64,000 nt of DNA, taken from the NCBI RefSeq assembly GCF_030269665.1, contig NZ_BSTS01000020.1:56332-120331 (forward strand), written 5' to 3'. Positions 17,137-25,680 of the stretch are shown here, one piece after another. The notes below the pieces were generated by a model that saw only the letters and a list, made by a program, of their open reading frames with translations, did no database searches and was not told the origin of the DNA. The translations under genes were made by a program, and so were the position numbers. The stretch comes from Actinomycetospora sp. NBRC 106375. GTDB taxonomy: Bacteria; Actinomycetota; Actinomycetes; Mycobacteriales; Pseudonocardiaceae. Each line of letters begins with the position of its first letter. Position 1 is the first letter of the stretch.

Positions 17137-17345
17137 GTCAGCCGAGGACGTCGCCCTGCGCGCGGTCGATGAACGGAACGCCCGGCGCGCCCACCGCCCC
17201 TGCTGGCGAGCTCGATCCCCTGCTGAGCTGGGCACACGTTCCCCGGGGATGGGGGGTTGCGGGAACCGACCGTCCGGCCTCCTACCGTGATCGGTGGGAC
17301 GCCGGGGACCTCCGGCTCGAGATCGATCTCGGCAAGGGGCGTCGG

Positions 17346-18041
17346 GTGCTCAAGGGTTTCAAGGATTTCCTGCTGCGCGGCAACGTGGTCGATCTGGCGG
17401 TCGCCGTCGTCATCGGCGCAGCCTTCACCGCGGTCGTCACCGCCTTCACCAACTCGTTCCTCAAGCCGCTCATCCAGCTGGTCTCGCCCGGGAGCGGTCA
17501 GTTCGCGGGTACGGCGACGGTCGACGGCGTGGTGTTCGACTACGCCGACTTCATCAACCAGACGATCACGTTCGTGCTCACCGCGGCGGTGGTCTACTTC
17601 ATGATCGTCGCTCCGATGAAGGCCATCCAGGCCCGCCGGCTGAGGGGCGAGGAGTCAGGCCCGGTCGAGTCGACCGACATCGAGCTGCTCGCCGAGATCC
17701 GGGATCTGCTCGCCCAGCAGGCCGCGGACAGGGATGGCGCCACCTCGCGCGAGGGCGACGCGGCCTCCGGTCCGCCCGACCCGGTGGCGGTGGCTCTCGA
17801 CGGCGCGATCGCCGGTGGGACGGCGGGGCGTGACGACCGGGTCGGCGGATCACGTCGCCATGGCCGCGCCGAGCCGGCACCCGCCACTGCGGCACGGGCC
17901 GGCGCTCCGGGCGCCGCTCACGGAGCGGCCCCCGCGGCGCGACCCCCACACCCCTCGGCCGCGTCGCCGACGACACCCCTTCCCGCGGCCACGCCCGAAC
18001 CGGTCTCGGCCGGACCCGCTCGAGGCGCCCACCGGTCCTGA
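17346..18041 (+). CDS. mscL: Large-conductance mechanosensitive channel MscL
   Basis: A 231-residue MscL. The start is GTG 17346, giving the canonical LKGFKDFLLRGNVVDLAVAVVIGAAFTAVV N-terminus; longer frames upstream are not family-like. TM1 is residues about 15-45, a periplasmic loop of about 35 residues follows and TM2 (TITFVLTAAVVYFMIVAPM) is about 75-95. The cytoplasmic helix bundle EIRDLLAQQ follows. MscL opens under hypo-osmotic tension. Unusually, about 100 extra residues of Pro/Ala/Arg-rich low-complexity sequence follow where most family members end near residue 130-150. It is co-directional with lysX, 209 bp downstream. Confidence 0.93.
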   Translation: MLKGFKDFLLRGNVVDLAVAVVIGAAFTAVVTAFTNSFLKPLIQLVSPGSGQFAGTATVDGVVFDYADFINQTITFVLTAAVVYFMIVAPMKAIQARRLRGEESGPVESTDIELLAEIRDLLAQQAADRDGATSREGDAASGPPDPVAVALDGAIAGGTAGRDDRVGGSRRHGRAEPAPATAARAGAPGAAHGAAPAARPPHPSAASPTTPLPAATPEPVSAGPARGAHRS

Positions 18042-18134
18042 CTGATCTCGCGCCCGACCGGTCGAGCACCGGACGCAGGATGCGGAGCATCACGGAGCGT
18101 GGTGGTGCTGTGGCGTGGCCACTGGGCGGGGACG

Positions 18135-19043
18135 TCACCCGCCGCCGCGCGTCAGGAACTCCACGACGCGCGCCTGGGCCGCCGCCGCGTCGGGGTGGGT
18201 GTAGAGCGCGAGGTGGGTGCCGCTGTCGAGGGTCAGCAGTTCGGCGCCGGGGATGGTGTCGGCGGCGAAGGTGCTCTGGGCCGGCGGCAGGTCGCTGTCG
18301 GCGGTGCCCTGCACGACCAGCGTCGGCGCGGTGATCTTCTCGAGCTCGAGCGACGTGATCGCGGCGAACCGGTCGAGGTCGTTGTGGAAGCCGGCGCGGC
18401 GGTGGGCGTCGGGGACGGCGGTGGGACCGAGGGCCAGGGCGAGGTCGCGCTTGGCCGGGTCGGCGAGGACCTCCTCGACGCGCCGGGAGAGCTGCTCGTC
18501 GGTGAGGTCGCCCTCGGAGGCGAGCTCCGAGCGGATGTACTGCTCGGGCTGGTGGGCGGCGAGCAGGCGCAGCAGCCACCGACCCGGGGCGGTGGTGAAC
18601 ATCAGCCGGGTCGCGAGATCCTGGTGCGGCGCCTCGTAGGCCTGGCACACCGCGGCGTTGGCGACGAGGGCCGTGACCCGCTCCGGATGACGGACCGCGA
18701 GGCGGTAGCCGCTGGGACCGCCGCCGGACCAGGTGTAGACGCCGGCCCGGTCGATCGCCAGGTGGTCGAGGAGCGCCGCCACCAGATCGGCCTGCTCGTC
18801 GATGGTGGACCGGCCCGCGAGGGGGGTGCCGAGGTACCCGGGCCGGGAGAGCAGGATCGCCGAGACGCGGTCGCGGGGCAGGATCCGCGCCATGAGGGCG
18901 GCGGCGTCGATCCCGCCGGGGCTGCCGTGCACGACGACCACCGGCGACCCGGTGCCGACGACGGCGTACTCGACCGGCCCCAGGGCCGTCTCGGCGATCT
19001 CGCTGACGTACTCGGGCTCGTCGGTGCGGGTGGCGTGATCCAT
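18135..19043 (-). CDS. Alpha/beta hydrolase (hydrolase-1 family)
   Basis: A 302-residue alpha/beta hydrolase. The N-terminal VVVVHGSPGGIDAAALM holds the oxyanion HG, the nucleophile elbow is YTWSGGGPSGYRLA (Ser about 110), the acid is in VVQGTADSDLPPAQS (about 240) and the His is in DSGTHLALYTH (about 272). ATG 19043 is preceded by GAGGAG. This is a single gene with no obvious operon partner; the SRPBCC gene is 215 bp upstream on the same strand. The substrate cannot be told from sequence. Confidence 0.87.
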   Translation of the reverse strand: MDHATRTDEPEYVSEIAETALGPVEYAVVGTGSPVVVVHGSPGGIDAAALMARILPRDRVSAILLSRPGYLGTPLAGRSTIDEQADLVAALLDHLAIDRAGVYTWSGGGPSGYRLAVRHPERVTALVANAAVCQAYEAPHQDLATRLMFTTAPGRWLLRLLAAHQPEQYIRSELASEGDLTDEQLSRRVEEVLADPAKRDLALALGPTAVPDAHRRAGFHNDLDRFAAITSLELEKITAPTLVVQGTADSDLPPAQSTFAADTIPGAELLTLDSGTHLALYTHPDAAAAQARVVEFLTRGGG

Positions 19044-19258
19044 CAGCGGCTCCTCGGCTGAGCTGGTCGACGTCACCGAATCCTGCTGGCCCGGAGGACG
19101 ACGGACATCCCCCACGGCGCTGATCCTCGGCCCCCGTGGGCTCACCCCGCCCGGTGCGGCGCTGCCGAGCCCGAACTCGCACACGACCTCGTCGGCCGGT
19201 GGCCCGCCCGGAGCGGGAGGGCGGTCCGCCCGGTCGGAGTGACGGGCCCGCCCGCTCG

Positions 19259-19696
19259 TCAGGCGAGGCGCTGGCGCAGTCCGGCGATGCCGCCGGCGTA
19301 GACGTCGTCGGCGAAGGTGCGGTTGAGCTCCTCCTCGCGGTCCGCGTCCGTGTCGTACTCGGCCCACCACTCGACGAAGGACTCGCCCGTGTCGGTGACC
19401 GGGCTGACGCGGATCGTCGAGACGTAGCGGCGGACGTCGAACGGGTTCGCCCCGGTGAAGGTGTAGGTCAGGGAGCGGCCGGGGTCGTCGAGGGCGATCA
19501 GACGCTCGTCGAAGGGGTCGCCACCGTCGGCGAGGGTCAGTCGGCGGACGGCGCCGGCCTGCCCGTCGACGCCCTCGACCAGCTCGCTGTGTCCGATGGC
19601 GGGCAGGAAGGCGGGCAGATCGTTGAAGGCACGGACCTGGGCCCAGACCTTGTCGACGGGCGCGGCGACGACTCCACTGGCGTACGGGCGCGGCAT
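19259..19696 (-). CDS. SRPBCC (START/Bet v1-like) family protein
   Basis: A 145-residue single-domain protein with the polyketide cyclase/SRPBCC pattern: APVDKVWAQVRAFNDLPAFLPAI at the N-terminus, central beta strands with RRLTLADGG, LTYTFTGANPFDVRRYVSTIRV, and the C-terminal long helix FADDVYAGGIAGLRQRLA. Such proteins bind hydrophobic ligands in a cavity and may act as cyclases, dehydratases or carriers. The ATG at 19696 has GGAG 8 nt upstream, so the extra 68 codons of the longer frame are dropped. The ligand is unknown. Confidence 0.85.
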   Translation of the reverse strand: MPRPYASGVVAAPVDKVWAQVRAFNDLPAFLPAIGHSELVEGVDGQAGAVRRLTLADGGDPFDERLIALDDPGRSLTYTFTGANPFDVRRYVSTIRVSPVTDTGESFVEWWAEYDTDADREEELNRTFADDVYAGGIAGLRQRLA

Positions 19697-19805
19697 GATC
19701 GCTCCAAGGGTGTTGACGGTGGATCTCCGGAGGTGCCGTGGCCGGCTCCGGTGGCCACGGGTGCACGGACCTGTTCGACGTTGCTGCCCCCGATCACAGC
19801 AGAGA

Positions 19806-21830
19806 TCAGGAGCGCCGAGAACAGCGATCTCGGGATTCCCGGGCGGGAACGACTCTCCCGGTGCTCGGCCGCCCGCGGGCCGGGACCTGATCGAGATCAC
19901 CGCAGACGGTGCGACGGGGCAGCGTCGTCGTCCGGGCGGCGCGGATCGCGTTGAGGATGACCAGGACCTCGGCGGCCTCGTGGACGACGACCACGGTGGC
20001 GAGCCCGAGGAGGCCGAGCGCGGCGAGCGGGACCAGCGTGCCGATGATCAGCAGCGAGAGCCCGACGTTCTGCAGCATGATCCGCCGCGCACGGCGGGCG
20101 TGGGCGAGCGTCCGGGGGAGGTGGCGCAGGTCCTCGCCCATGAGGGCGACGTCGGCGGTCTCTATGGCGACGTCCGTGCCCATGGCGCCCATCGCGATGC
20201 CGACGTCGGCGGTGGCCAGCGCGGGGGCGTCGTTGACGCCGTCGCCCACCATCGCGACCGCCCGCCCACCGGCGATCTGGGGCAGCAGGGCGGCCTTGTC
20301 CTCGGGGTGCAGCTCGGCGTGCACCGTCGCGATGCCCGCCTGCTCGGCGAGGGCGACGGCGGTGCGCCGGTTGTCGCCGGTGAGCACGGCGACCCGCAGG
20401 CCGAGATCGCGCAGGCTCCGGACGGCCTCCGGCGCCTCGGGACGCAGCTCGTCGCGCACCGCCACCGCACCGAGCACGGCGTCGCCGCTCGCGAGGAGGG
20501 CGACGGTGGCACCCGCGTCCTGGAGGCGCTCGACGTCGCCGCCGAGGTCCGAGACGGGGACCCACCCGGGCTTGCCGAAGTGCAGCACGGTGCCGTCCCG
20601 GACGCCGGTCAGGCCGTGGCCGGCGACGGCGGTGACGTCCTCGGCCGGCGTGCCGTCGAGCGCCCACCCGTCGGCGGCGGCCAGCACGGCGCCGGCGAGG
20701 GGGTGCTCGCTGCGGGCCTCCAGCGCCGCCGCGGCGGCCAGGACCTCGCGGCGCTCGTGGCCGGGCGCGGCGACGACCTCGACGACCCGTGGGTCGTTGC
20801 GCGTCAGGGTGCCGGTCTTGTCCAGGGCGACGGCGCGGACGCGGCCGAGCTCCTCGAGCGCGGCGCCACCCTTGATCAGGGCGCCGTGGCGGCTCGCGGC
20901 GCCGACGGCGGCGACGACGGTGAGCGGCACCGAGATCGCCAGGGCGCACGGCGAGGCGGCGACGAGGACGACCAGCGCCCGTTCGATCCAGAGCAGGGGA
21001 TCGCCGAGCATGACGCCGAGCCCGGCGATCACGACGGCGAGGACCATGATGGCGGGGACGAGGGGCCGGGCGACGCGGTCGGCGAGACGCTGCCCGGCGC
21101 CCCGGTGCTCCTGGGCCTCCTCGACGATGTGCACGATGCGCGCGAGCGAGCTGTCCGCCGCCGCCGCGGTGACCTCGACCTCGATCGCCCCGCCGCCGTT
21201 GATGGTGCCGGCGAACAGGTCGTGACCCGGCCCGGCCTCGATCGGGACCGACTCGCCGGTGATCGCCGAGGTGTCCAGGCGGGTCCGGCCGGTGCGGACG
21301 ACGCCGTCGGTGGCGGCCCGCTCGCCGGGGCGGAGCACCAGCAGGTCGCCGACCACGAGGTCGTCGGCGGAGACCGTGACCTCGCGGTCGCCGCGCAGTA
21401 CCGAGGCGGTCGGCGGCACGAGGCCGAGCAGGACCCGCAGTCCGCGCCGGGTCCGGCTGACGGCGTGGTGCTCGAGGCCCTCGGCGATCGAGAACAGGAT
21501 CCCGAGCAGCGCCGCCTCGGCGACCTCCCCCAGGGCGACCGCGCCGACCGCCGCGATCGTCATCAGGGTGCCGACGCCGAGGCGGCCGTGGCGCAGGTCG
21601 CGCAGCGCCCCGGGGACGAAGGTGGAGGACGCGACAACGGCAGCGACCAGGGCCAGGCCGGTGACGGCGAGGTCGGGGCCGCCGGCCAGGCCGGTGATCC
21701 AGGCGCCCGCGAGCAGGACGGCCGCGGCGAGCGCAAGCCGCAGCCCGCGGACCTGCCACAGCCGGGCGGGCTCCTCGTCGGCGCTCTCCGCGTCGCCGGG
21801 GCCGCAGCAGGCGTCGGACACGGCAGACAT
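19806..21830 (-). CDS. P1B-type heavy-metal-transporting ATPase (P1B-4-like)
   Basis: A 674-residue metal pump without an N-terminal HMA domain; only a CCGPG near residue 8. Visible are TGESVP (actuator domain), the transmembrane SPC motif in ASPCALAISV, the phosphorylation site DKTGTLT, the HP locus SEHPLAGAV, and the hinge MVGDGVNDAPALATADVGIAMG. The SPC motif plus HEAAEVLVILNAIRA in the last helix points to the P1B-4 group, which exports Co, Fe, Zn or Cd. The start at 21830 is adjacent to GTGAGG. A CadC-type repressor gene diverges 59 bp away, so metal-induced expression is likely. Confidence 0.92.
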   Translation of the reverse strand: MSAVSDACCGPGDAESADEEPARLWQVRGLRLALAAAVLLAGAWITGLAGGPDLAVTGLALVAAVVASSTFVPGALRDLRHGRLGVGTLMTIAAVGAVALGEVAEAALLGILFSIAEGLEHHAVSRTRRGLRVLLGLVPPTASVLRGDREVTVSADDLVVGDLLVLRPGERAATDGVVRTGRTRLDTSAITGESVPIEAGPGHDLFAGTINGGGAIEVEVTAAAADSSLARIVHIVEEAQEHRGAGQRLADRVARPLVPAIMVLAVVIAGLGVMLGDPLLWIERALVVLVAASPCALAISVPLTVVAAVGAASRHGALIKGGAALEELGRVRAVALDKTGTLTRNDPRVVEVVAAPGHERREVLAAAAALEARSEHPLAGAVLAAADGWALDGTPAEDVTAVAGHGLTGVRDGTVLHFGKPGWVPVSDLGGDVERLQDAGATVALLASGDAVLGAVAVRDELRPEAPEAVRSLRDLGLRVAVLTGDNRRTAVALAEQAGIATVHAELHPEDKAALLPQIAGGRAVAMVGDGVNDAPALATADVGIAMGAMGTDVAIETADVALMGEDLRHLPRTLAHARRARRIMLQNVGLSLLIIGTLVPLAALGLLGLATVVVVHEAAEVLVILNAIRAARTTTLPRRTVCGDLDQVPARGRPSTGRVVPARESRDRCSRRS

Positions 21831-21839
21831 CCTCACGCT

Positions 21840-21883
21840 CGTTGATGCGTTGTCACAAGGGACGCAGCAACGATGGTTAGTCT
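21840..21883. promoter_or_regulatory. Divergent metal-responsive promoter/operator
   Basis: CGTTGATG (21840-21847) and CAGCAACG (21865-21872) are inverted arms with one mismatch, between the ATPase and the repressor starts. TAGTCT (21878-21883) lies exactly 6 nt before GTG 21890, the -10 of a leaderless transcript. Confidence 0.5.
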
Positions 21884-21889
21884 GACGCC

Positions 21890-22270
21890 GTGTCCCCCGA
21901 GGTCGACCAGTGCGATCTGCTCTGCCTGGATCTCCCGCACGCCGAGGACATCCGGACCTCCCTGCCCGAGCCGGACGTCCTGAGCGGCGCGGCCGCGCGA
22001 GGGAAGGCGCTCGCCGACCCCACCCGGCTCGCGGTGGCGGCGGCCCTGCTCGCCGGCGACGAGCTGTGCGTCTGTGACATGGCCTGGGTCGTCGGCCACG
22101 CGCAGAACCTCGCGTCGCACCACCTGCGGGTCCTGCGGTCCGCCGGGCTCGTGACCTCGCGGCGCGACGGCAAGCTCGTCCTGTACCGGCTGACCCCGGC
22201 CGGCCACGCACTCGTCGCCGCGGTGCTCGGGGACGTCTCCGCGGCGGAGGACCGACCGGTCGGGTCGTAG
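21890..22270 (+). CDS. cadC: ArsR/SmtB-family metal sensor, CadC-type
   Basis: A 126-residue winged-helix repressor. The N-terminal CDLLCLDLPHAEDIR and the alpha3 motif ELCVCDMAWVV match the CadC pattern of Cd/Pb/Zn ligands (two N-terminal Cys plus the Cys-x-Cys in the HTH helix), followed by NLASHHLRVLRSAGLV and the wing RRDGKLVLYRL. Metal binding should release DNA and derepress the divergent ATPase. The gene is leaderless: GTG 21890 lies 6 nt after TAGTCT. The CadC name is by motif similarity to the staphylococcal sensor. Confidence 0.9.
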   Translation: MSPEVDQCDLLCLDLPHAEDIRTSLPEPDVLSGAAARGKALADPTRLAVAAALLAGDELCVCDMAWVVGHAQNLASHHLRVLRSAGLVTSRRDGKLVLYRLTPAGHALVAAVLGDVSAAEDRPVGS

Positions 22271-22459
22271 CCTGCGGTCGTAAGCATCGAGGTCGAGCCC
22301 GAGGCGCTGGCCGAGACGGTCGAGGGCATGGGAGCCGGCTACCTGCTGACGCTCGGCGACCGGCCGCGTCCGCACGTCGGCGCGGTCGCCACCGCCGTCG
22401 TCGACGGGGTGGTGCGGTGCACGGCGTCGGCCGGACCGGGGCGGCCGGCGGACGGCTGA
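22271..22459 (+). pseudogene. Fragment of a PPOX (pyridoxamine oxidase-like) flavin protein
   Basis: Directly after the cadC stop and in the same frame is an open stretch reading IEVEPEALAETVEG, then GAGYLLTLGDRPRPHVGAV, which resembles the N-terminal strands of small PPOX-class proteins. It ends at TGA 22459 after about 60 codons, well short of the 120-150 residues of the family. No convincing start codon exists before ATG 22328. A remnant is the best reading. Confidence 0.4.
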
Positions 22460-22492
22460 CGCCGGCCGTCCGCCTCCGCGGGACGGGTGCGC

Positions 22493-23530
22493 TCAGCGCT
22501 TGGTGAGGACCAGGACGCTGCGGTCGCCCGCGCACGCCCGCACCTCGACCTCGGCGAAGCCGGCCCGGGCGGCCATGTCGCCGAGCTCGCCGGTCGACCA
22601 GCACTTCCCGGGCGTCGAGTGCATCAGCAGCGCCGAGTACTCCGCGACCGGACGCGGGCCGGTGCGGCGGGCGTCGACGTGGGCGTCGACGTCGACGAGG
22701 CGCCCGCCCGGCGGGAGCGCGGCGAACGACGTCGCCATCAGCCGCTCGACGTCACGCGCACCCCAGTCGTGCAGGACCTGCGAGAACAGGTGCACGTCGT
22801 GATCGGCGGGCCACGGGTCGCCGAACATGTCGGCCGTGACGACCCGGACGCGCTCGCCCGCTCCTCGCTCGGCCAGTAGCGTCCGCGCCGCCTCGTCGAC
22901 CGGTGACCGCTCGAGCACCGTCGCCGTGGCCTCCGGCCGGTCCTCGAGCAGCGCCATGGCGTAGATCCCCGAACTGCCGCCGACGTCGAGCAGCCGGTCG
23001 ATCGCGAGGTCGCCGAGGACCCGCGCCACGCTCGGTGCCAGGAAGGCGCCTCGCGCGTCCATCGCCGCGGTGATCGTCGCGGCGAACCGCGGATCGGCGA
23101 GGCGTCCGGCCCAGTCGTGGCCGTCCGGTCGCGGCGGCGCGCTCGCCCACGGGGCGGGACGGTCGGTGCGCAGGACCCCGGCGAACTCGGCGACCGCGGG
23201 ACGCTCGGCGAGCGAGCCGAAGTACGGCCGGAGGTCGAAGGAGGTGTCACCACCGAGGTGCCACCGCCCGAAGTCCGAGATGCGGACGAGGTCGTCGGCC
23301 TCGAGGAAACGGTCCACGAGGCCGTGGGCGGCGCACAGGGTGAGCAGCACGTCGGCGGGGCGGGCGGCCCACCCCATCGCCTCGCACACCTGTTCCGCCG
23401 GTGCCGGACCGTGGGCGGCGAGCCAGGCGAACACGTCGAACTCGCTCACCGCCGTGAGCAGGAGGTCGGCGGCGTAGGCGCCGTCGCGGAGGCGGTAGAG
23501 CGCGGTGGGGTCGAGCACGTCCGGGTTCAC
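22493..23530 (-). CDS. O-methyltransferase (plant/DnrK-like, SAM-dependent)
   Basis: A 345-residue methyltransferase. An N-terminal winged-helix dimerisation region (about residues 5-90, LYRLRDGAYAADLLLTAVSEFDVFAWL) precedes a Rossmann SAM domain with LLDVGGSSGIYAMALL (about 170) and the catalytic His in LFSQVLHDWG (about 245). The end, STPGKCWSTGELGDMAARAGF, is typical. This is the fold of small-molecule O-methyltransferases of natural-product pathways. The start GTG 23530 is tentative: no strong RBS is seen, and other GTG codons lie just upstream. It lies next to an MFS remnant and an FAD oxidase. Confidence 0.85.
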   Translation of the reverse strand: MNPDVLDPTALYRLRDGAYAADLLLTAVSEFDVFAWLAAHGPAPAEQVCEAMGWAARPADVLLTLCAAHGLVDRFLEADDLVRISDFGRWHLGGDTSFDLRPYFGSLAERPAVAEFAGVLRTDRPAPWASAPPRPDGHDWAGRLADPRFAATITAAMDARGAFLAPSVARVLGDLAIDRLLDVGGSSGIYAMALLEDRPEATATVLERSPVDEAARTLLAERGAGERVRVVTADMFGDPWPADHDVHLFSQVLHDWGARDVERLMATSFAALPPGGRLVDVDAHVDARRTGPRPVAEYSALLMHSTPGKCWSTGELGDMAARAGFAEVEVRACAGDRSVLVLTKR

Positions 23531-23678
23531 GGGATCGCCGAGCACGACGACAGCATGGCGATCACCGCGGGTGCGGGAAAGAACTCCAGCGAGACTCCGC
23601 AGGTGCGGGACCGATCCGGCGGCCGCCGAAGGGCTGTCGCGGCTGGTGGCGCGGGTGCTCGCCGCGGTCGCGGGTCCG

Positions 23679-24172
23679 TCAGCCGAAGGACCGGGCCACG
23701 ACGGCGGTGCCGACGACGCAGAGGACGGCGGCGACCGCGAACCCCGCCGCACCGGGAGGCCGCCCGCGGAGAGCCCGGTGAGCACGCCGAGGAGGGCGAC
23801 ACCGGCGACCCCGCCCACCTGGCGCACCGTCGACACCAGCCCCGAGGCGAGGCCGCGGCGGTCGGCGGGTGCGGCCGAGAGCGCGGCCGTGGTCATCGGG
23901 CTGAGCAGCAGCCCGATCCCGGCGCCGATCGGGACCAGGCCGGCCACCACCACGACGACGCCGCCGGTGACGAGCCCCGCGCCCGAGCACAGCAGTCCCG
24001 CGGCCGTCGCGAGGGTGCCGCCGACGCCGAGGGCGCGGGGTCCGATCCGCTCGTAGGACCTGCCCGCCCACCGGGTGGCGACCAGCAGCGGGACGACCAG
24101 CGGCAGCAGGGCGACCCCGGCCAGGGTCGACGAGAGGTCGAGCAGGGCGCGGCCGGGGTGGCGCGGGGTCAC
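23679..24172 (-). pseudogene. C-terminal remnant of an MFS (DHA2-type) drug transporter
   Basis: From 24172 the frame encodes the C-terminal half of a 14-helix MFS exporter: AGVALLPLVVPLLVATRWAGRSYERIGPRALGVGG, further helices, then GLASGLVSTVRQVGGVAGVALLGVLTGL. Near 23760 the frame shifts by one base and the last helix (AGFAVAAVLCVVGTAVVA) is read in the next frame to a TGA at 23679. The N-terminal half is absent. Truncation plus frameshift marks a pseudogene of a multidrug or product efflux pump. Confidence 0.65.
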
Positions 24173-24223
24173 CGGACGTGCGAGGGCCTCGCTCCGCCCC
24201 GGTCCGGGGTGCGCCGGGCGCCG

Positions 24224-25618
24224 TCACCCGGGGACCCGGGTCCCGGTGCGGTCTCGGGGCGGGATGTTGTGGTTGATCCGGAACACGTTCTCCGGGTCCC
24301 AGGCTGTCTTGATCTCGACGAGGCGCTCCCAGCGCTCCGGCTCGTAGGCGGCCCGGACGTCGGCCGCGGTGACGTGGGCACCGGCGAGGAAGTTGACCAG
24401 CGCGCCGCCGTCGCTCCACGGGCCCAGGTCGTCCAGCAATGCCTGCTCGGCCGCGCCGTCGGGCACCGTGCGCGCCGAGGGACGGGGATAGGACGTGGTC
24501 ACGTAGACCGAGTAGGCGCTGTGACGGTGACCGACGGCGTCCGGCACGGTGGGCTCGCGGCCGAGCGCCCCGCCGAGCTGGCGGATCTCGACGACGAACG
24601 GGGCGTGCGGACCCGCGTGGCGCAGGATCGTGGCGACGGTGTCCTCGTCGGCGGCCCGCAGCGCGAGCGAGCGGCTGGTGGTGGCCCGCGGGGTCGTCGG
24701 GTCGTTGTGGATGGTGCCGACCTCGGTGACCGGCATCGTCCGCACGGTGTCCAGGAGCGGTGTCGCCGCGCGACGCAACCCCGCGATGGCGGCCTCGCAG
24801 CGGGCGGGTGTGCCCGACGAGGTCACCCGCGCGTGGCAGCACCAGCGCCCGCGCAGGGCCGCGGGCACGGCCGGGAGGTCGGGGAAGGTCATGAGCATCG
24901 CCGACAGGCTGATCTCGTTGGGCACGTCACGTCCCGCGACGAGCAGCGCGTCGAGGACCGCCCGGGCGTCCTCGCCGGGGAAGAACAGCCCGCCGCCGTA
25001 GATCTCGGCGAGCTCGACGAGCTCGATCTGCATCCCGGTGACCACGCCGAAGCTGCCGCCCCCGCCGCGCAGGGCCCAGAACAGGTCCGGGTGCTCGTCG
25101 GCGGTCACCAGGCGCGGTACGCCGTCGGCGGTGACGACGTCGAGGCGGCGCACGCGGTCGGCCGAGAACCCCCAGCGGCGGCCGAGCACCCCGAGACCGC
25201 CGCCGAGGGTGTACGACACCGCGCCGACCGCCGGGGCCGAGCCGGCCAGGGGCGCCAGTCCGAACGGCGCGGCCTCGTGCAGCACGCGGCTCCACACCGC
25301 CCCCGCCTCCAGCCACGCGGTGCGGTCGGACGGGTCCACGCGCACCGCGTCGGCGCGACGTGTGGTGATCAGGAGGGCGTCGTCGGCGGGGACGGTGATG
25401 CCGTGCCCGGTCGCCTGCACACCGACCGCCAGTCCGCGCTCGCCGGCGTGGCGGACGGCGGCGACGACATCGGCGGCTCCGGTGGCACCGACGACGACCG
25501 CGGGACGCTGGCCCACGGCGAGGTCGAAGCCCGCCAACTCGGGCGCGTAGCCGTCGTCGCCCGGCAGCAGCACCGGGCCGAGCACGCGTGCCGCCAGGTC
25601 GCCCGGCCCGGCGGTCAC
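24224..25618 (-). CDS. Berberine-bridge-type FAD-dependent oxidase
   Basis: A 464-residue PCMH/BBE-type flavoenzyme. The FAD domain shows VGVQATGHGITVP (His likely 8-alpha linked to FAD, about residue 75), the nucleotide-binding strands AGSAPAVGAVSYTLGGGLGVLGRRWG and DLFWALRGGGGSFGVVT. The C-terminal BBE motif is WDPENVFRINHNI. At the usual second attachment site the residue before the GGG turn is Tyr-Thr, not Cys, so only mono-covalent FAD is expected. The start GTG 25618 overlaps the stop of a 21-codon frame (GTGA). Such oxidases often tailor natural products or oxidise sugars. Confidence 0.88.
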   Translation of the reverse strand: MTAGPGDLAARVLGPVLLPGDDGYAPELAGFDLAVGQRPAVVVGATGAADVVAAVRHAGERGLAVGVQATGHGITVPADDALLITTRRADAVRVDPSDRTAWLEAGAVWSRVLHEAAPFGLAPLAGSAPAVGAVSYTLGGGLGVLGRRWGFSADRVRRLDVVTADGVPRLVTADEHPDLFWALRGGGGSFGVVTGMQIELVELAEIYGGGLFFPGEDARAVLDALLVAGRDVPNEISLSAMLMTFPDLPAVPAALRGRWCCHARVTSSGTPARCEAAIAGLRRAATPLLDTVRTMPVTEVGTIHNDPTTPRATTSRSLALRAADEDTVATILRHAGPHAPFVVEIRQLGGALGREPTVPDAVGHRHSAYSVYVTTSYPRPSARTVPDGAAEQALLDDLGPWSDGGALVNFLAGAHVTAADVRAAYEPERWERLVEIKTAWDPENVFRINHNIPPRDRTGTRVPG

Positions 25619-25680
25619 TCCGCACCGCCGGTGCGGAGGAACCGGGCGTCGACGAGGTCGTCGTCCAGGACGAGGGTCAC
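25615..25680 (-). CDS. 21-codon ORF translationally coupled to the FAD oxidase
   Basis: GTG 25680 is preceded by GGAGG and opens MTLVLDDDLVDARFLRTGGAE before TGA, which overlaps the GTG of the oxidase (GTGA). The RBS and overlap suggest it is translated. It could be a leader peptide that couples initiation of the oxidase, a remnant of a lost gene, or a true small peptide. No family is recognised. Confidence 0.4.
   Translation of the reverse strand: MTLVLDDDLVDARFLRTGGAE

Noticed and set aside
13959..18041. A 1360-codon frame that overlaps lysX and ends in MscL
   Set aside because: Only its last 231 codons, from GTG 17346, are a real gene; the rest is lysX shadow.
19219..19235. GGGCGG/CCGCCC hairpin downstream of the SRPBCC gene
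   Set aside because: Short stem, no T-tract, and such GC-rich hairpins are common by chance here.
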